Of a stretch of DNA of 64,000 bases, positions 48,179 to 57,159 are shown piece by piece (within the stretch, counting starts at the first letter, position 1; every line of letters begins with the position of its first letter). The notes under the pieces were generated by a model. That model saw only the letters and a program-made list of their open reading frames with translations. It did not search any database and was not told where the DNA came from. The position numbers and the translations under genes were made by a program. This DNA is from Lewinellaceae bacterium (GTDB taxonomy: Bacteria; Bacteroidota; Bacteroidia; Chitinophagales; Saprospiraceae), in the NCBI GenBank assembly GCA_016710765.1, contig JADJUJ010000002.1:372001-436000 (forward strand), written 5' to 3'.

Positions 48179-48526
48179 TTACAAATGCAGCTGCTCCTTC
48201 CGTGCGAGCAACACTTCCTCGGTTTCCTCAAAATCAGGATCCGGAACGCAGCAGTCTACCGGGCAAACCGCTGCACATTGGGGTTCTTCGTGAAACCCCA
48301 CACACTCTGTACACTTATCGGGTACGATGTAATAAAATTCATTGGAAACCGGCTCCTGCTTTTCGTCAGCATCAACCTTATGGCCATTGTGGAGCACATA
48401 ATGACCTTTGACGGTATTGCCATCTGAGATGGCCCACTCTACCCCACCCTCGTAAATGGCATTGTTCGGACACTCCGGCTCGCAAGCGCCGCAGTTGATA
48501 CATTCGTCCGTGATTATAATCGCCAT
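48179..48526 (-). CDS. Two-cluster [4Fe-4S] ferredoxin
   Basis: 115 residues. One cluster motif is CINCGACEPECP, complete. The second is CTECVGFHEEPQCAAVCP, an insertion-bearing form typical of the Alvin/YfhL ferredoxin type (CxxC-x8-CxxxCP). This carries low-potential electrons in the cytosol. Between the motifs there is an insertion of about 50 residues. It is convergent with smc and lies on its own. Confidence 0.88.
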   Translation of the reverse strand: MAIIITDECINCGACEPECPNNAIYEGGVEWAISDGNTVKGHYVLHNGHKVDADEKQEPVSNEFYYIVPDKCTECVGFHEEPQCAAVCPVDCCVPDPDFEETEEVLLARKEQLHL

Positions 48527-48866
48527 CGTATACCTCCGTGTTTTGGGTTGTTAATTTTCAAAGGTGCAAAATTAGCACCTTTCCATTGTAATTCATAAGG
48601 TGCGCAAGATAAATGCCCCGCGCTACCGCTGGAAAGAAGTACTTATTCGTAGTTTTTTGCAACAGCCGTGTTAACCACCTTTGTAAAGTCAGACAACCAA
48701 TGTTGCCCGCCGTTAAAACAAAACCTGCAACTTCTTCACCTTGTTAAACACGCTTTTTATGAAAAAGATCATTTTTTACACCAAACACTGCGCGACCAAA
48801 AAATCTTTTCACCCAACTTTTATCGATGAGGATATACTTCCTCGATCAAATGTCGACTAAAAAAAA
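48527..48866. other. Intergenic region upstream of the ferredoxin gene
   Basis: About 340 bases without a credible coding frame. It should hold the ferredoxin promoter on the minus strand, but I see no box I would commit to. Confidence 0.4.
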
Positions 48867-48895
48867 GGCCCTCGGAATTATTCATCCCGAGGGCC
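48867..48895. terminator. Bidirectional terminator hairpin
   Basis: GGCCCTCGG and CCGAGGGCC form a 9-bp stem with an 11-base loop. Eight A precede it and five T follow, so the minus-strand operon of the OmpA/PD40 gene ends here and plus-strand transcripts would be stopped as well. Confidence 0.85.
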
Positions 48896-48915
48896 CTTTT
48901 TAAATCGCCGTAGTT

Positions 48916-51219
48916 TTATTTACCACCTACTGCGCGCACGAATGCGTCAATTTTTCCAGCAATCACCGCCTTTTTAAGGGCAATCGCCTCATTGCGGTCG
49001 TCGAACTTGCCGACAGCCACGGAGAAATAAGGACTTTCCGGAAATTGCACAACCTCTGCATTGGGATATCCTGCAGCCTTAACCGTCGCCAAGTGGTTCT
49101 GTGCCCTGTTTTCCATAAGGAAGGAACCAGCGATGACATAATATTGCATGGAACCCGTAACCGAAACGGTACTTACAGGAGTGTTTGTAGCAACAGGCTT
49201 ATCAGCAGGCTTGGTTACATCCGGGCCGGCTTCGGTATCTACCTTTCCATCAAGCACAAGGGAGGCGCCTTCCACACCGGTAAGAACCCGGATTTCAGTG
49301 CGGCGGTTCCTGGCGTGCTCTGCTTCTGTACAAGTTACGCCATCAATGCCTTTGTTGCGGGGCTGGCTTTCGCCACCACCTACTGCCTTAAGGCGATCAG
49401 GATTAACGCTATTATCCAACAAGTACTTCACCACACCGTTTGCACGGCGCTGGCTAAGGTCTTCGTTGTATTGTGCGGTTCCACGACAGTCGGTATGAGA
49501 AGCCAACTCCAGTACAACCGTAGGCTGCTGTTTCAGCAGGGCCAAAACAAGGTCGAGGTCCTTTCGTGCGTCTGGACGAAGGGTTGCATCGTTGAAATTG
49601 TAATAAATGTTGGGTAGCTCAATGCTGGCACCCGGCATAATGGGAGCCACCAGAATACTTTGTGTAATGGTGTCGCCGGCCAGGTGACCTTTGGTATCAA
49701 CACTTGCGTTGCCAATCTTCCGGCCACCCTGTACAACATCAACGTTATAAGCTGACTCAAGATCCAGGTAATAATCCACCATGCCGTTGGCATCCACGAT
49801 CAGGGTATCTTTTTTTCCTGTAACATTATTGGACAACACCAGTGAAGAGCCGGCCAATGGCGTATTGGTTACACTGTTAAACACAGATACAATCCAATGC
49901 ACCTTACCCTCTGCTCTTTCCAATGCTACAGCAATTTCATTGCCGGGTTTGGTCAGTGGGATTTGTACTTGTTTGGTTTGGTAACCACTCTTGCTCACAA
50001 TAATGGCATACTGGCCCGACTTGATCGTCGTGCTGTATTTACCCCTTCGGTCGGAGAGTCCTTCCAAACCCTGATCGGGGTCCATGGCGACCATGACATC
50101 CTGCCCGTCAATATTTTGCAGCGTAATCAATTTACCACTTTCGTCGCGGCCAATGACATTGGCGTTAGCAAGATTGATGATGTGGATATCAGCGCCTTCC
50201 ACCGGTTTGTTGTCCATTTTATCGGTCACGGTGATCGCGAGATCCAGGTCACGAACAGGGATGCGGTCGTTTTGAAGGAAATAATCGTCAAGATTGCCGC
50301 CTTCAACATGGAAGTTGAAAATATCATCTTTTCCGCTGCCACCCTGGCCATTGGAATTGTAGTAGCCATTGATTTTGTTTAAATCAACGATCATTCCAAA
50401 ATCATCACCGGCGGTATTAAACGGTGCGCCAAAGTTGACTGGCTTCGTCCAGCCATCGCCATCAGGAACAGCGTAGAACATATCAATTCCGCCTACTCCA
50501 GGCAAGCCATCGGAAGCAAAATAGAGGGTGTTGTCGGCATGTACGAAGGGGAAAAACTCATTCCCCTCCGTGTTTATTTCCGAACCAAGGTTAACGGGCT
50601 CACTCCAGGAATCACCAACTTTGTAGGCGACATAAAGGTCCATGCCACCAAAACCACCCGGGCGATTGGAAGAAAAATAAAGCTTGTCCCCATCGATGCT
50701 AATACCTGGATGGCAATCATCGAACTGGTTGTTGTTGAAGGGCAGTGGTTGGGGATCCGACCATACGCCATTGGTTTTCGTAGAGGAATACAACTTCATC
50801 TTTTGAATACCGTCTTTGGCGAGTTTTTGCCTTCCCTTGGTGGTCACATTTCGGGAAAAATACACCGTTTCAGCAGTGCGATCGAAACAAACCGGGCCTT
50901 CATGAAACTGAGAAGTCAGTTCCTTTGAAAAAGTTGTGGGCGCCATCAGGAGTCCCTCCGGGTTCCGGCGTGCCTGTATAATGGACATGGCCGGAAGATC
51001 CAGCGATTTGTCTTTTACCTTTTTGGCGCCTAAGGTGTTGGTCGAAATAAAGACAATGCCATCTTCATAAAACGTAGGGCTGAATTCCAAACCTTCAGTA
51101 TTGATGTTCAGTTCGTTTTTTACTTCAATGGTAACTTTCCCTTTTTCGGTTTGTCCCTGTAAGGATTGTCCAGCAATGAGCAGACAAAAAATAGTAGTAC
51201 TGAGTTTCCAGGCGTTCAT
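48916..51219 (-). CDS. OmpA/PD40-repeat protein with SPOR domain, T9SS-associated
   Basis: 767 residues: signal peptide (SLQGQ), PD40 propeller repeats (about 40-320, with LYFSSNRPGGFGGMDLY and similar), carboxypeptidase-regulatory-like domains (about 335-430 and 440-530), an OmpA peptidoglycan-binding domain (about 545-660: LASHTDCRGTAQYNEDLSQRRA) and a C-terminal SPOR domain (about 690-767). This architecture is like PorE-type proteins that tie the T9SS ring to the cell wall, although the TPR part of PorE is absent and SPOR is extra. It is followed upstream by PorP/SprF, 44 bases away. Confidence 0.85.
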   Translation of the reverse strand: MNAWKLSTTIFCLLIAGQSLQGQTEKGKVTIEVKNELNINTEGLEFSPTFYEDGIVFISTNTLGAKKVKDKSLDLPAMSIIQARRNPEGLLMAPTTFSKELTSQFHEGPVCFDRTAETVYFSRNVTTKGRQKLAKDGIQKMKLYSSTKTNGVWSDPQPLPFNNNQFDDCHPGISIDGDKLYFSSNRPGGFGGMDLYVAYKVGDSWSEPVNLGSEINTEGNEFFPFVHADNTLYFASDGLPGVGGIDMFYAVPDGDGWTKPVNFGAPFNTAGDDFGMIVDLNKINGYYNSNGQGGSGKDDIFNFHVEGGNLDDYFLQNDRIPVRDLDLAITVTDKMDNKPVEGADIHIINLANANVIGRDESGKLITLQNIDGQDVMVAMDPDQGLEGLSDRRGKYSTTIKSGQYAIIVSKSGYQTKQVQIPLTKPGNEIAVALERAEGKVHWIVSVFNSVTNTPLAGSSLVLSNNVTGKKDTLIVDANGMVDYYLDLESAYNVDVVQGGRKIGNASVDTKGHLAGDTITQSILVAPIMPGASIELPNIYYNFNDATLRPDARKDLDLVLALLKQQPTVVLELASHTDCRGTAQYNEDLSQRRANGVVKYLLDNSVNPDRLKAVGGGESQPRNKGIDGVTCTEAEHARNRRTEIRVLTGVEGASLVLDGKVDTEAGPDVTKPADKPVATNTPVSTVSVTGSMQYYVIAGSFLMENRAQNHLATVKAAGYPNAEVVQFPESPYFSVAVGKFDDRNEAIALKKAVIAGKIDAFVRAVGGK

Positions 51220-51263
51220 GCTCCAGATGTTTATTATTTGATTATTGCTTGATCACAGATCGA

Positions 51264-52220
51264 TTACATAAAGAATCTAGGATTCGACAGGTTTTTCCTA
51301 CCCTTAGTATCAACTACCTTTTTCAGGTCGGCCTGAAGCAGGATTTCAAAAGAGCCTGCGGTATAATCCCTGATTTTAGACAGCGAAAAGTCATATGCTG
51401 CACCAACCCCAATTTGAGGCGTAGCCTGCCAAAACGCAAGCAAATCAACAGAATCACCAGCACCGTCGCCACCAAGTCGGTAGGATAATCCAGCGGTAAC
51501 TTTCTGTTTGATATCAATATTGAGGTTAATATCGGCATCAAACGGGGCGTTTTTTACATATTTCACCAAAACAGCAGGCATCAGGTTGATGTCATCGCTG
51601 ATGGGTAAAATGGCGCCAGCCATCCCATAAAAGTGCCTGGATTCAATGGCTGACTGGATGTTTGCAGTCGTGTTAAATCCAATCTTATTGGTGTAAATCC
51701 GAGGCACTGAAAAGCCTGCATAGAACCGATCAGCAATGGTGGTGTAAAGTCCGGCGCCAACATTACCCAGAATTTCGCTGGTACGTTGTACGTCGAACGA
51801 TTGGTCGCCCGATTGTGAAGGTTGCGCATTGGCAAAATCGATGCTAAAAGAACGCACAGAGGCCATAATTCCCATCCGGAGCGAAACCATATCGGTACCT
51901 ACCAGATCGTAAGAATAAGACAGGTTGCCGTAAAAATCACGGTTAAGCCCGATTTCCTGTAAGGAAACAGTAGCCCCTACCCCAACACGTGGTGTAAGAA
52001 ATGGTGAATTAAAACTCAACAAAGCACTGGTCGGTGCACCTTCAAACCCTACCCATTGACTGCGGTACAGCCCCGTAATAGAGGGAACGCCCCTGGCGCC
52101 GGCATAAGCGGGATTGATCAGCAATTTATTGTACATGAATTGCGTAAACTGATGCTCTTGCTGTGCCTGCAGTTGAAGCACGCTGCATAAAACAGCGATA
52201 AGCAGTATTCCTTTTTTCAT
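51264..52220 (-). CDS. PorP/SprF-family type IX secretion outer-membrane protein
   Basis: 318 residues with signal peptide (LQAQ) and the family opening QEHQFTQFMYNKLLINPAYAGARG, then a small beta-barrel ending PRFFM. PorP/SprF proteins help secrete or attach T9SS type B substrates at the surface. Its position between a CHU_C-type substrate gene and an OmpA/PD40 gene is the classic arrangement, so it probably serves the large HYR protein upstream. Confidence 0.92.
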   Translation of the reverse strand: MKKGILLIAVLCSVLQLQAQQEHQFTQFMYNKLLINPAYAGARGVPSITGLYRSQWVGFEGAPTSALLSFNSPFLTPRVGVGATVSLQEIGLNRDFYGNLSYSYDLVGTDMVSLRMGIMASVRSFSIDFANAQPSQSGDQSFDVQRTSEILGNVGAGLYTTIADRFYAGFSVPRIYTNKIGFNTTANIQSAIESRHFYGMAGAILPISDDINLMPAVLVKYVKNAPFDADINLNIDIKQKVTAGLSYRLGGDGAGDSVDLLAFWQATPQIGVGAAYDFSLSKIRDYTAGSFEILLQADLKKVVDTKGRKNLSNPRFFM

Positions 52221-52241
52221 AATACTTATGTTTTGGAGGTT

Positions 52242-52289
52242 GCAGGCCAGAAGAGCAAAGCAAATGAATCACTTGCGCTTCTGGCCTGC
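52242..52289. other. Stable hairpin between the HYR and PorP/SprF genes
   Basis: GCAGGCCAGAAG and CTTCTGGCCTGC form a perfect 12-bp stem around a 24-base loop, just after the HYR gene stop and 22 bases before the PorP/SprF start. There is no T-run, so it may reduce or process readthrough rather than stop it fully. Confidence 0.5.
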
Positions 52290-52302
52290 TCACCAGAGGT
52301 GT

Positions 52303-55300
52303 TTAACGGAATATTTGGATAAAGCCTTTGAAAGGCGAATCGTTGGTTCCAGGCTTGAAAATGTAATAATATACACCATCGGGCAATTCCTTGCCGGCAT
52401 CGTTGTTGTAGGTACCATTCCAGGCCGTTTGCGGGGAGTTATCGTAAGGACTCGCATGGTATACCTGATCGCCCCATTGGTTGTAGATCCACAATTCGTT
52501 GTTGGGATAAAACCCGGAGTCCAGACATTTTATCTCAAACAAATCGTTGACGCCGTCGCCATTGGGTGAAAAGATATTCGGAATAAACGTACACTCTGTA
52601 TCCTGAATCGTGATGCTGACCATAGCCACATTACACAAGGAAGGGCAAGCCTCCGAACACAACTGATACGAGAATTCAATACGGCCGCTGGCATTTTCAG
52701 TAGGCACAAAAGCAAAATTACCATTGCCCAAATCGTAAACGCCTGCGGGCAAAGTAGTCGTCAGATTTATGACCGCACCGTTGGGCAGATAAATGTCGTT
52801 GTCCAACACATTGAAAAACAGGGTATCCGTACTACCCGACAACACAGAAAAGTTCAAATCATCCACAGCATCAGGTGTAACAGCAAGTATTACACTGGCC
52901 GTGTCAACGGCCGTTAAACAGCCATTGAGTTCAGCCTGTACGGTGTAAACCCCCACATTACCGGCACTAAGATTGACAATGGTAATCTGGTGGGTATTAG
53001 GGTACTGCCCCTGTGGCCCCGTCCAGGTATAATTGGCGCCCGGGAAGGAGTCTACTGTAAGGGTAACAAAATCACCGGCACATCCAGGATTTGGCGTGAT
53101 GGCAATGTTCATGAGTCGCAGCGGAAGTACCACAACAGCCACGGAACATTCCGTAGTATTGCCTGCAAGGTCGGTTGCCACATACGTTACCGTTTGTGTC
53201 CCAATCGGGTAATTACCGCCAGGCAGTGGTCCTGCAGTTTGTTGCAAAGTCACGCCATTGCAATTGTCCGAATAATCCGGCGAAGCGAGTGTCAGGTGTA
53301 CACCTGAGCAATCACCAATGGTATCAATAGCGGTCACAATGTTGGATGGGTCCGTCAGAACTACCGCTCCGGCATTCACTACAACAGGTTCCGGGCAATC
53401 GATCACTGGCGGCTCCGGATCAGTCCAGATAACATTAAACGTTTGGGAAATTACAGGAACACCAACAGCGTATGCTGTATACGTCACCATGGTGGTACCC
53501 AAAGGAAAGGTATCGCAAGGTTGATGCGTAGACACAATAGAATCGGGTGCCGTACAGAAACCAGTCACCATAGGTGCATTCCAGCATACAACGCCACCAC
53601 AACCTACCAGGGTAGTATCCATTGGGAAGCCTGTAAAGAGTGGTGTGCCTGCAGCATTAACCGTTATCGTGAAAGAACAGGTGTCGTAATTGAAACTGGC
53701 ATCTTGTGCAATAATCACCACCGTGGTAATGGTACCAGCCGGAAAGGTATCCGGCGACATGTGCGATGAGGTAACTATCGGGTTAGGATCACAGTTATCG
53801 GTTGCGGTTGGGATGTCAAATGAGATGATTACCCCGCAATCCGGTGCATTGGTGACCACTGTATCCGTCGGACAGCCTTGCAGCTGTGGCGGAATCTGGT
53901 CGAGCACCGATAAACTAAACGTGCAAGTTGCCGAATTCCCATAAGCATCGACAGCCGTATAGGTGATTTCATATACCCCGGTCGAATGTACCGAGTCAGG
54001 CTGGAAATTGCTGTAAAGAGTGTCTACCATGCAATTATCTGAAGCCAATGGTACCTGCCATGCAACTGCGGTATCGCAGACGCCTACCGGCAGTTCGATC
54101 AGAATGGGAACCGATGGACAATTGACAAACAAGGGCGCAAGGGTGTCTTCTACTGAAACCACAAAAGAACAGGAGCTGACATTTCCAAAATCATCGGCAA
54201 CCAGGTAATTCACCGTGGTACTGCCTACTGGGAAAAAGTCGCCCGGGGTAAAACTACTTGTTGGTGTCAGCGGACCGGTGGAGCAATCGTCACTTGTCTG
54301 TGGTAAAGCCCAAGAAACAAGAGCGCCACAGGTATCGGGAAATACACTTACAAGGGTGTCTGTTGGGCAAATAATTTGTGGCGGCAAACTATCCACAACC
54401 AGCACATTAAATGAACAGGAACTGGAATTCCCATAATCATCGTAGGCCGTGAAAAAAACGGAGGTTTGCCCCACCGCAAATGTATCACTGACCATGTTAC
54501 TTTGAACAAAGATATTTTGATCGCAGTTATCACTTACCATTGGTGGATCAAGTACCACAACAGCAGCACAATTCAGGCTGTCGACGGCCCCAATGACAAT
54601 ATCCACCGGACAGATAATAACCGGTTTAATGGTATCGGCAACCGTAATGAGAAAAGTGCAGGTGGCGGTGTTTCCGGAGAAGTCTGTCACCGTATACATC
54701 ACTTCTGTTTCCCCAATGCTGAAAGTGTCGCCTGGAGCATAAGTGCTGGTGATGGTCAAACTGGTAGCGCCACATCCGTCAACACCAATTGGCGGCGTCC
54801 ACACTACAACAGCATTACAAAGTGTATCTGCAAAAGCCGTAATAGTATCCGGGCAATTGATAAACTGCGGTGGAATGTTCTCAATCACTGTCACGGTAAG
54901 TGAGCAGGTACTGGTATTACCAACACTGTCGGTGGCGGTATACACTACTACCGTTTGACCGGCATCGTAAACATCATCCGATTGGTTGGAAGTAATACTC
55001 TGCAGGCCGGTACAGTTATCCGTAGCCGTTGGCATGGGCAATTGCACATTGACATTACACTCGTTGGCAGAAGCGTTTACGGTAGTATCGGGTGGGCAGA
55101 AAGTAAAGACCGGACCGATGGTATCCGTGGATTCAAAATTGCCATTGATGGTCAGCAGCGGAACAGAGTTAAATGTGCCATCTACCGCATCAAAGGGCGG
55201 AATAAAATTGATGGTCGTCGTAGCATTCGCATCGAGTACCAAGAAATTGATCGTAAAGAAAGTGCCGCCATTGGGGATGTCTGGCCATCCGGAAACGGCG

Positions 55301-57036
55301 TTGCCTCCGAGGAAGCGCAGTAAGCCCATTGGCGTTGTTGTAAAGCCGAGGAAGTTGGAGGGTGTCAGGCCAAGGCCTGGGTATTCGTTGCTGATGGACT
55401 GGAACTGCAGAACCGACTCATCCCATTCCACGGAAAACTGCAAGCCATACAATCCAATAAATTCCAAAACAGAAAGATTGACGGAAACAATTTGTCCTGC
55501 ACCCTGGCAATCAACCGAAACAGAGTCTAATATTAGGGTAAGGATTTGTCCTGCGTCAACATTCACCGTGAAAGAACAGGAAGCCGTATTGCCAGCCACA
55601 TCATTTACGGTATAGGTTACTGTAGTTGAACCTGCATTATAAGTACCGTTCGCGGCACCAGCGCCAGCTCCAGGGGTGCTGCCTGTTGCCGTATACGACA
55701 AGCCAAGCGGTCCGCCGCAGTTATCTGAAATGGTCGGATCAAGTCCGGATACATTCGCGGTAGTCTGTCCCGAAATCGCTGAAACGGTGGTATTTGCCGG
55801 GCAGACAATCACAGGCGGAACAAAATCATTCACCGTTAATGCACCATTGATAAACACAATAGGCACTTCCATAGGGGGATTGGTCGCGCTGGAGTAGGCT
55901 TCCTGAACGGTGGGGAAGTTACCAAAATCCACACCTGAGTTGGCACCGTTGCTGCCTACAACTGTGAGGTAAATGGTAAAAAGGGTATCATTGTTGGGAA
56001 GAGAATTACCCGATGGAGAAAAGGTAGTCCAGGCAAATGCAAGGAAGCCGTTGCTTGTATTATTGGTTCCAAAATTCGTTGGATCCAATTGCAAACCGGT
56101 GTTCAGGTTGCCGATAGAGTCGAATTGCAAAACACCTGGGGCCCAGCCAGTAGAAAACTGCAGGGAACCAATAGAATCAAAATTAAGGGTCGTCACCTGA
56201 ATAGCGATGCTTTCACCACAGGAGGCGTCTGTATTGCCCGCGATGATGGTGAGATCACCACCACCGGAGTTTTCAACAGTAACGGTAAAGGAACACGTAT
56301 CGGTATTGTTGCCTACATCCGTTACCGTATAAACCACAGTAGATGTTCCGAAATTGAAAACAGTTCCGCTGGCATCCGGATCGTTTGGAGCACTGAGCAC
56401 CGTAGCGCCTGCGCTGCTGAAACCCGTGTTAAAAATATCACAATTGTCGGAAATGCTGGCCGGAGCGATACCAGAAACAGGAATGGGAACCGGGGTAGAA
56501 AAAGTCAGGTTGGCCGGGCAAGTAACTGTTGGTGGCGAAACATCAATGGGTAGCACACCACCTTCCATGATCATGTGTGGCACCTCATTGCCATCCGGAT
56601 CTGTAAATTCAATGGAAACAGGGGAGTTGGTAAAGCCAACCGAGGTAAACTGTCCACCGGTTCGAACAAAGGCAACCGAAAATACTTCAGTTCCGTTAGG
56701 AACGGTCATGCCGCCAAAGGCGGTCCAGGCAATCGTAAGTTTACCCTGGTTGATAAATGTCACATCGTCAATACCAAAGTTGGTCGTAGGGCCAATCAAT
56801 AAGGGGTTGAGCGGACCCGTGTAGATAAAATCAAGATCCGCAGGGTTCCACAACAGCGTAAACTGAAAGGAACCAATGGCATTGAAATTACTTACGGAAA
56901 TCGGAACCAAAAAGGTATCTGACGAAGCGCAATCAATTTGGAGGGTATCGGTCTTAAGGATTACCTGTGCTTTCGCTGTAGTGGCAGTAAGGCTAACCGT
57001 CAGTAAAAGCGCCAGGATGTTTAATATATTTTTCAT
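52303..57036 (-). CDS. Giant HYR-repeat protein with cohesin-like domains and T9SS type B (CHU_C) tail
   Basis: About 1577 residues from a signal peptide (start MKNILNILALLL; an ATG 15 bases upstream is also possible). Three cohesin-like beta domains (about 25-165, 260-410, 500-640) alternate with and are followed by about ten HYR domains, recognised by DNC, TVxYTxxDxxGN and CSFxVxV repeats. A PKD/Ig-like part follows, and then the CHU_C gliding-motility C-terminal domain (FIPNIFSPNGDGVNDLFEI, WNGTYNN, LPDGVYYYIF). It is exported by T9SS as a type B substrate and should stand on the cell surface, perhaps as an adhesin or scaffold. The frame is intact over 4.7 kb. Confidence 0.92.
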   Translation of the reverse strand: MKNILNILALLLTVSLTATTAKAQVILKTDTLQIDCASSDTFLVPISVSNFNAIGSFQFTLLWNPADLDFIYTGPLNPLLIGPTTNFGIDDVTFINQGKLTIAWTAFGGMTVPNGTEVFSVAFVRTGGQFTSVGFTNSPVSIEFTDPDGNEVPHMIMEGGVLPIDVSPPTVTCPANLTFSTPVPIPVSGIAPASISDNCDIFNTGFSSAGATVLSAPNDPDASGTVFNFGTSTVVYTVTDVGNNTDTCSFTVTVENSGGGDLTIIAGNTDASCGESIAIQVTTLNFDSIGSLQFSTGWAPGVLQFDSIGNLNTGLQLDPTNFGTNNTSNGFLAFAWTTFSPSGNSLPNNDTLFTIYLTVVGSNGANSGVDFGNFPTVQEAYSSATNPPMEVPIVFINGALTVNDFVPPVIVCPANTTVSAISGQTTANVSGLDPTISDNCGGPLGLSYTATGSTPGAGAGAANGTYNAGSTTVTYTVNDVAGNTASCSFTVNVDAGQILTLILDSVSVDCQGAGQIVSVNLSVLEFIGLYGLQFSVEWDESVLQFQSISNEYPGLGLTPSNFLGFTTTPMGLLRFLGGNAVSGWPDIPNGGTFFTINFLVLDANATTTINFIPPFDAVDGTFNSVPLLTINGNFESTDTIGPVFTFCPPDTTVNASANECNVNVQLPMPTATDNCTGLQSITSNQSDDVYDAGQTVVVYTATDSVGNTSTCSLTVTVIENIPPQFINCPDTITAFADTLCNAVVVWTPPIGVDGCGATSLTITSTYAPGDTFSIGETEVMYTVTDFSGNTATCTFLITVADTIKPVIICPVDIVIGAVDSLNCAAVVVLDPPMVSDNCDQNIFVQSNMVSDTFAVGQTSVFFTAYDDYGNSSSCSFNVLVVDSLPPQIICPTDTLVSVFPDTCGALVSWALPQTSDDCSTGPLTPTSSFTPGDFFPVGSTTVNYLVADDFGNVSSCSFVVSVEDTLAPLFVNCPSVPILIELPVGVCDTAVAWQVPLASDNCMVDTLYSNFQPDSVHSTGVYEITYTAVDAYGNSATCTFSLSVLDQIPPQLQGCPTDTVVTNAPDCGVIISFDIPTATDNCDPNPIVTSSHMSPDTFPAGTITTVVIIAQDASFNYDTCSFTITVNAAGTPLFTGFPMDTTLVGCGGVVCWNAPMVTGFCTAPDSIVSTHQPCDTFPLGTTMVTYTAYAVGVPVISQTFNVIWTDPEPPVIDCPEPVVVNAGAVVLTDPSNIVTAIDTIGDCSGVHLTLASPDYSDNCNGVTLQQTAGPLPGGNYPIGTQTVTYVATDLAGNTTECSVAVVVLPLRLMNIAITPNPGCAGDFVTLTVDSFPGANYTWTGPQGQYPNTHQITIVNLSAGNVGVYTVQAELNGCLTAVDTASVILAVTPDAVDDLNFSVLSGSTDTLFFNVLDNDIYLPNGAVINLTTTLPAGVYDLGNGNFAFVPTENASGRIEFSYQLCSEACPSLCNVAMVSITIQDTECTFIPNIFSPNGDGVNDLFEIKCLDSGFYPNNELWIYNQWGDQVYHASPYDNSPQTAWNGTYNNDAGKELPDGVYYYIFKPGTNDSPFKGFIQIFR

Positions 57037-57082
57037 GGTATCGGATATCAATCAATTAAAGAATACAACCACGTAAAAAAGA

Positions 57083-57148
57083 GGGTTATGGGCGCAGTGT
57101 GAGCAGTAAACAAACACTGTATGCTGGCTGCCACTTTGCCCATAACCC
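57083..57148 (-). terminator. Terminator of the giant HYR/dockerin gene
   Basis: GGGTTATGGGC and GCCCATAACCC form an 11-bp stem around a 44-base loop that contains a smaller CAGTGT/ACACTG pairing. On the minus strand the stem is followed by CTCTTTTTT. Confidence 0.7.
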
Positions 57149-57159
57149 TTTATAAAAGA

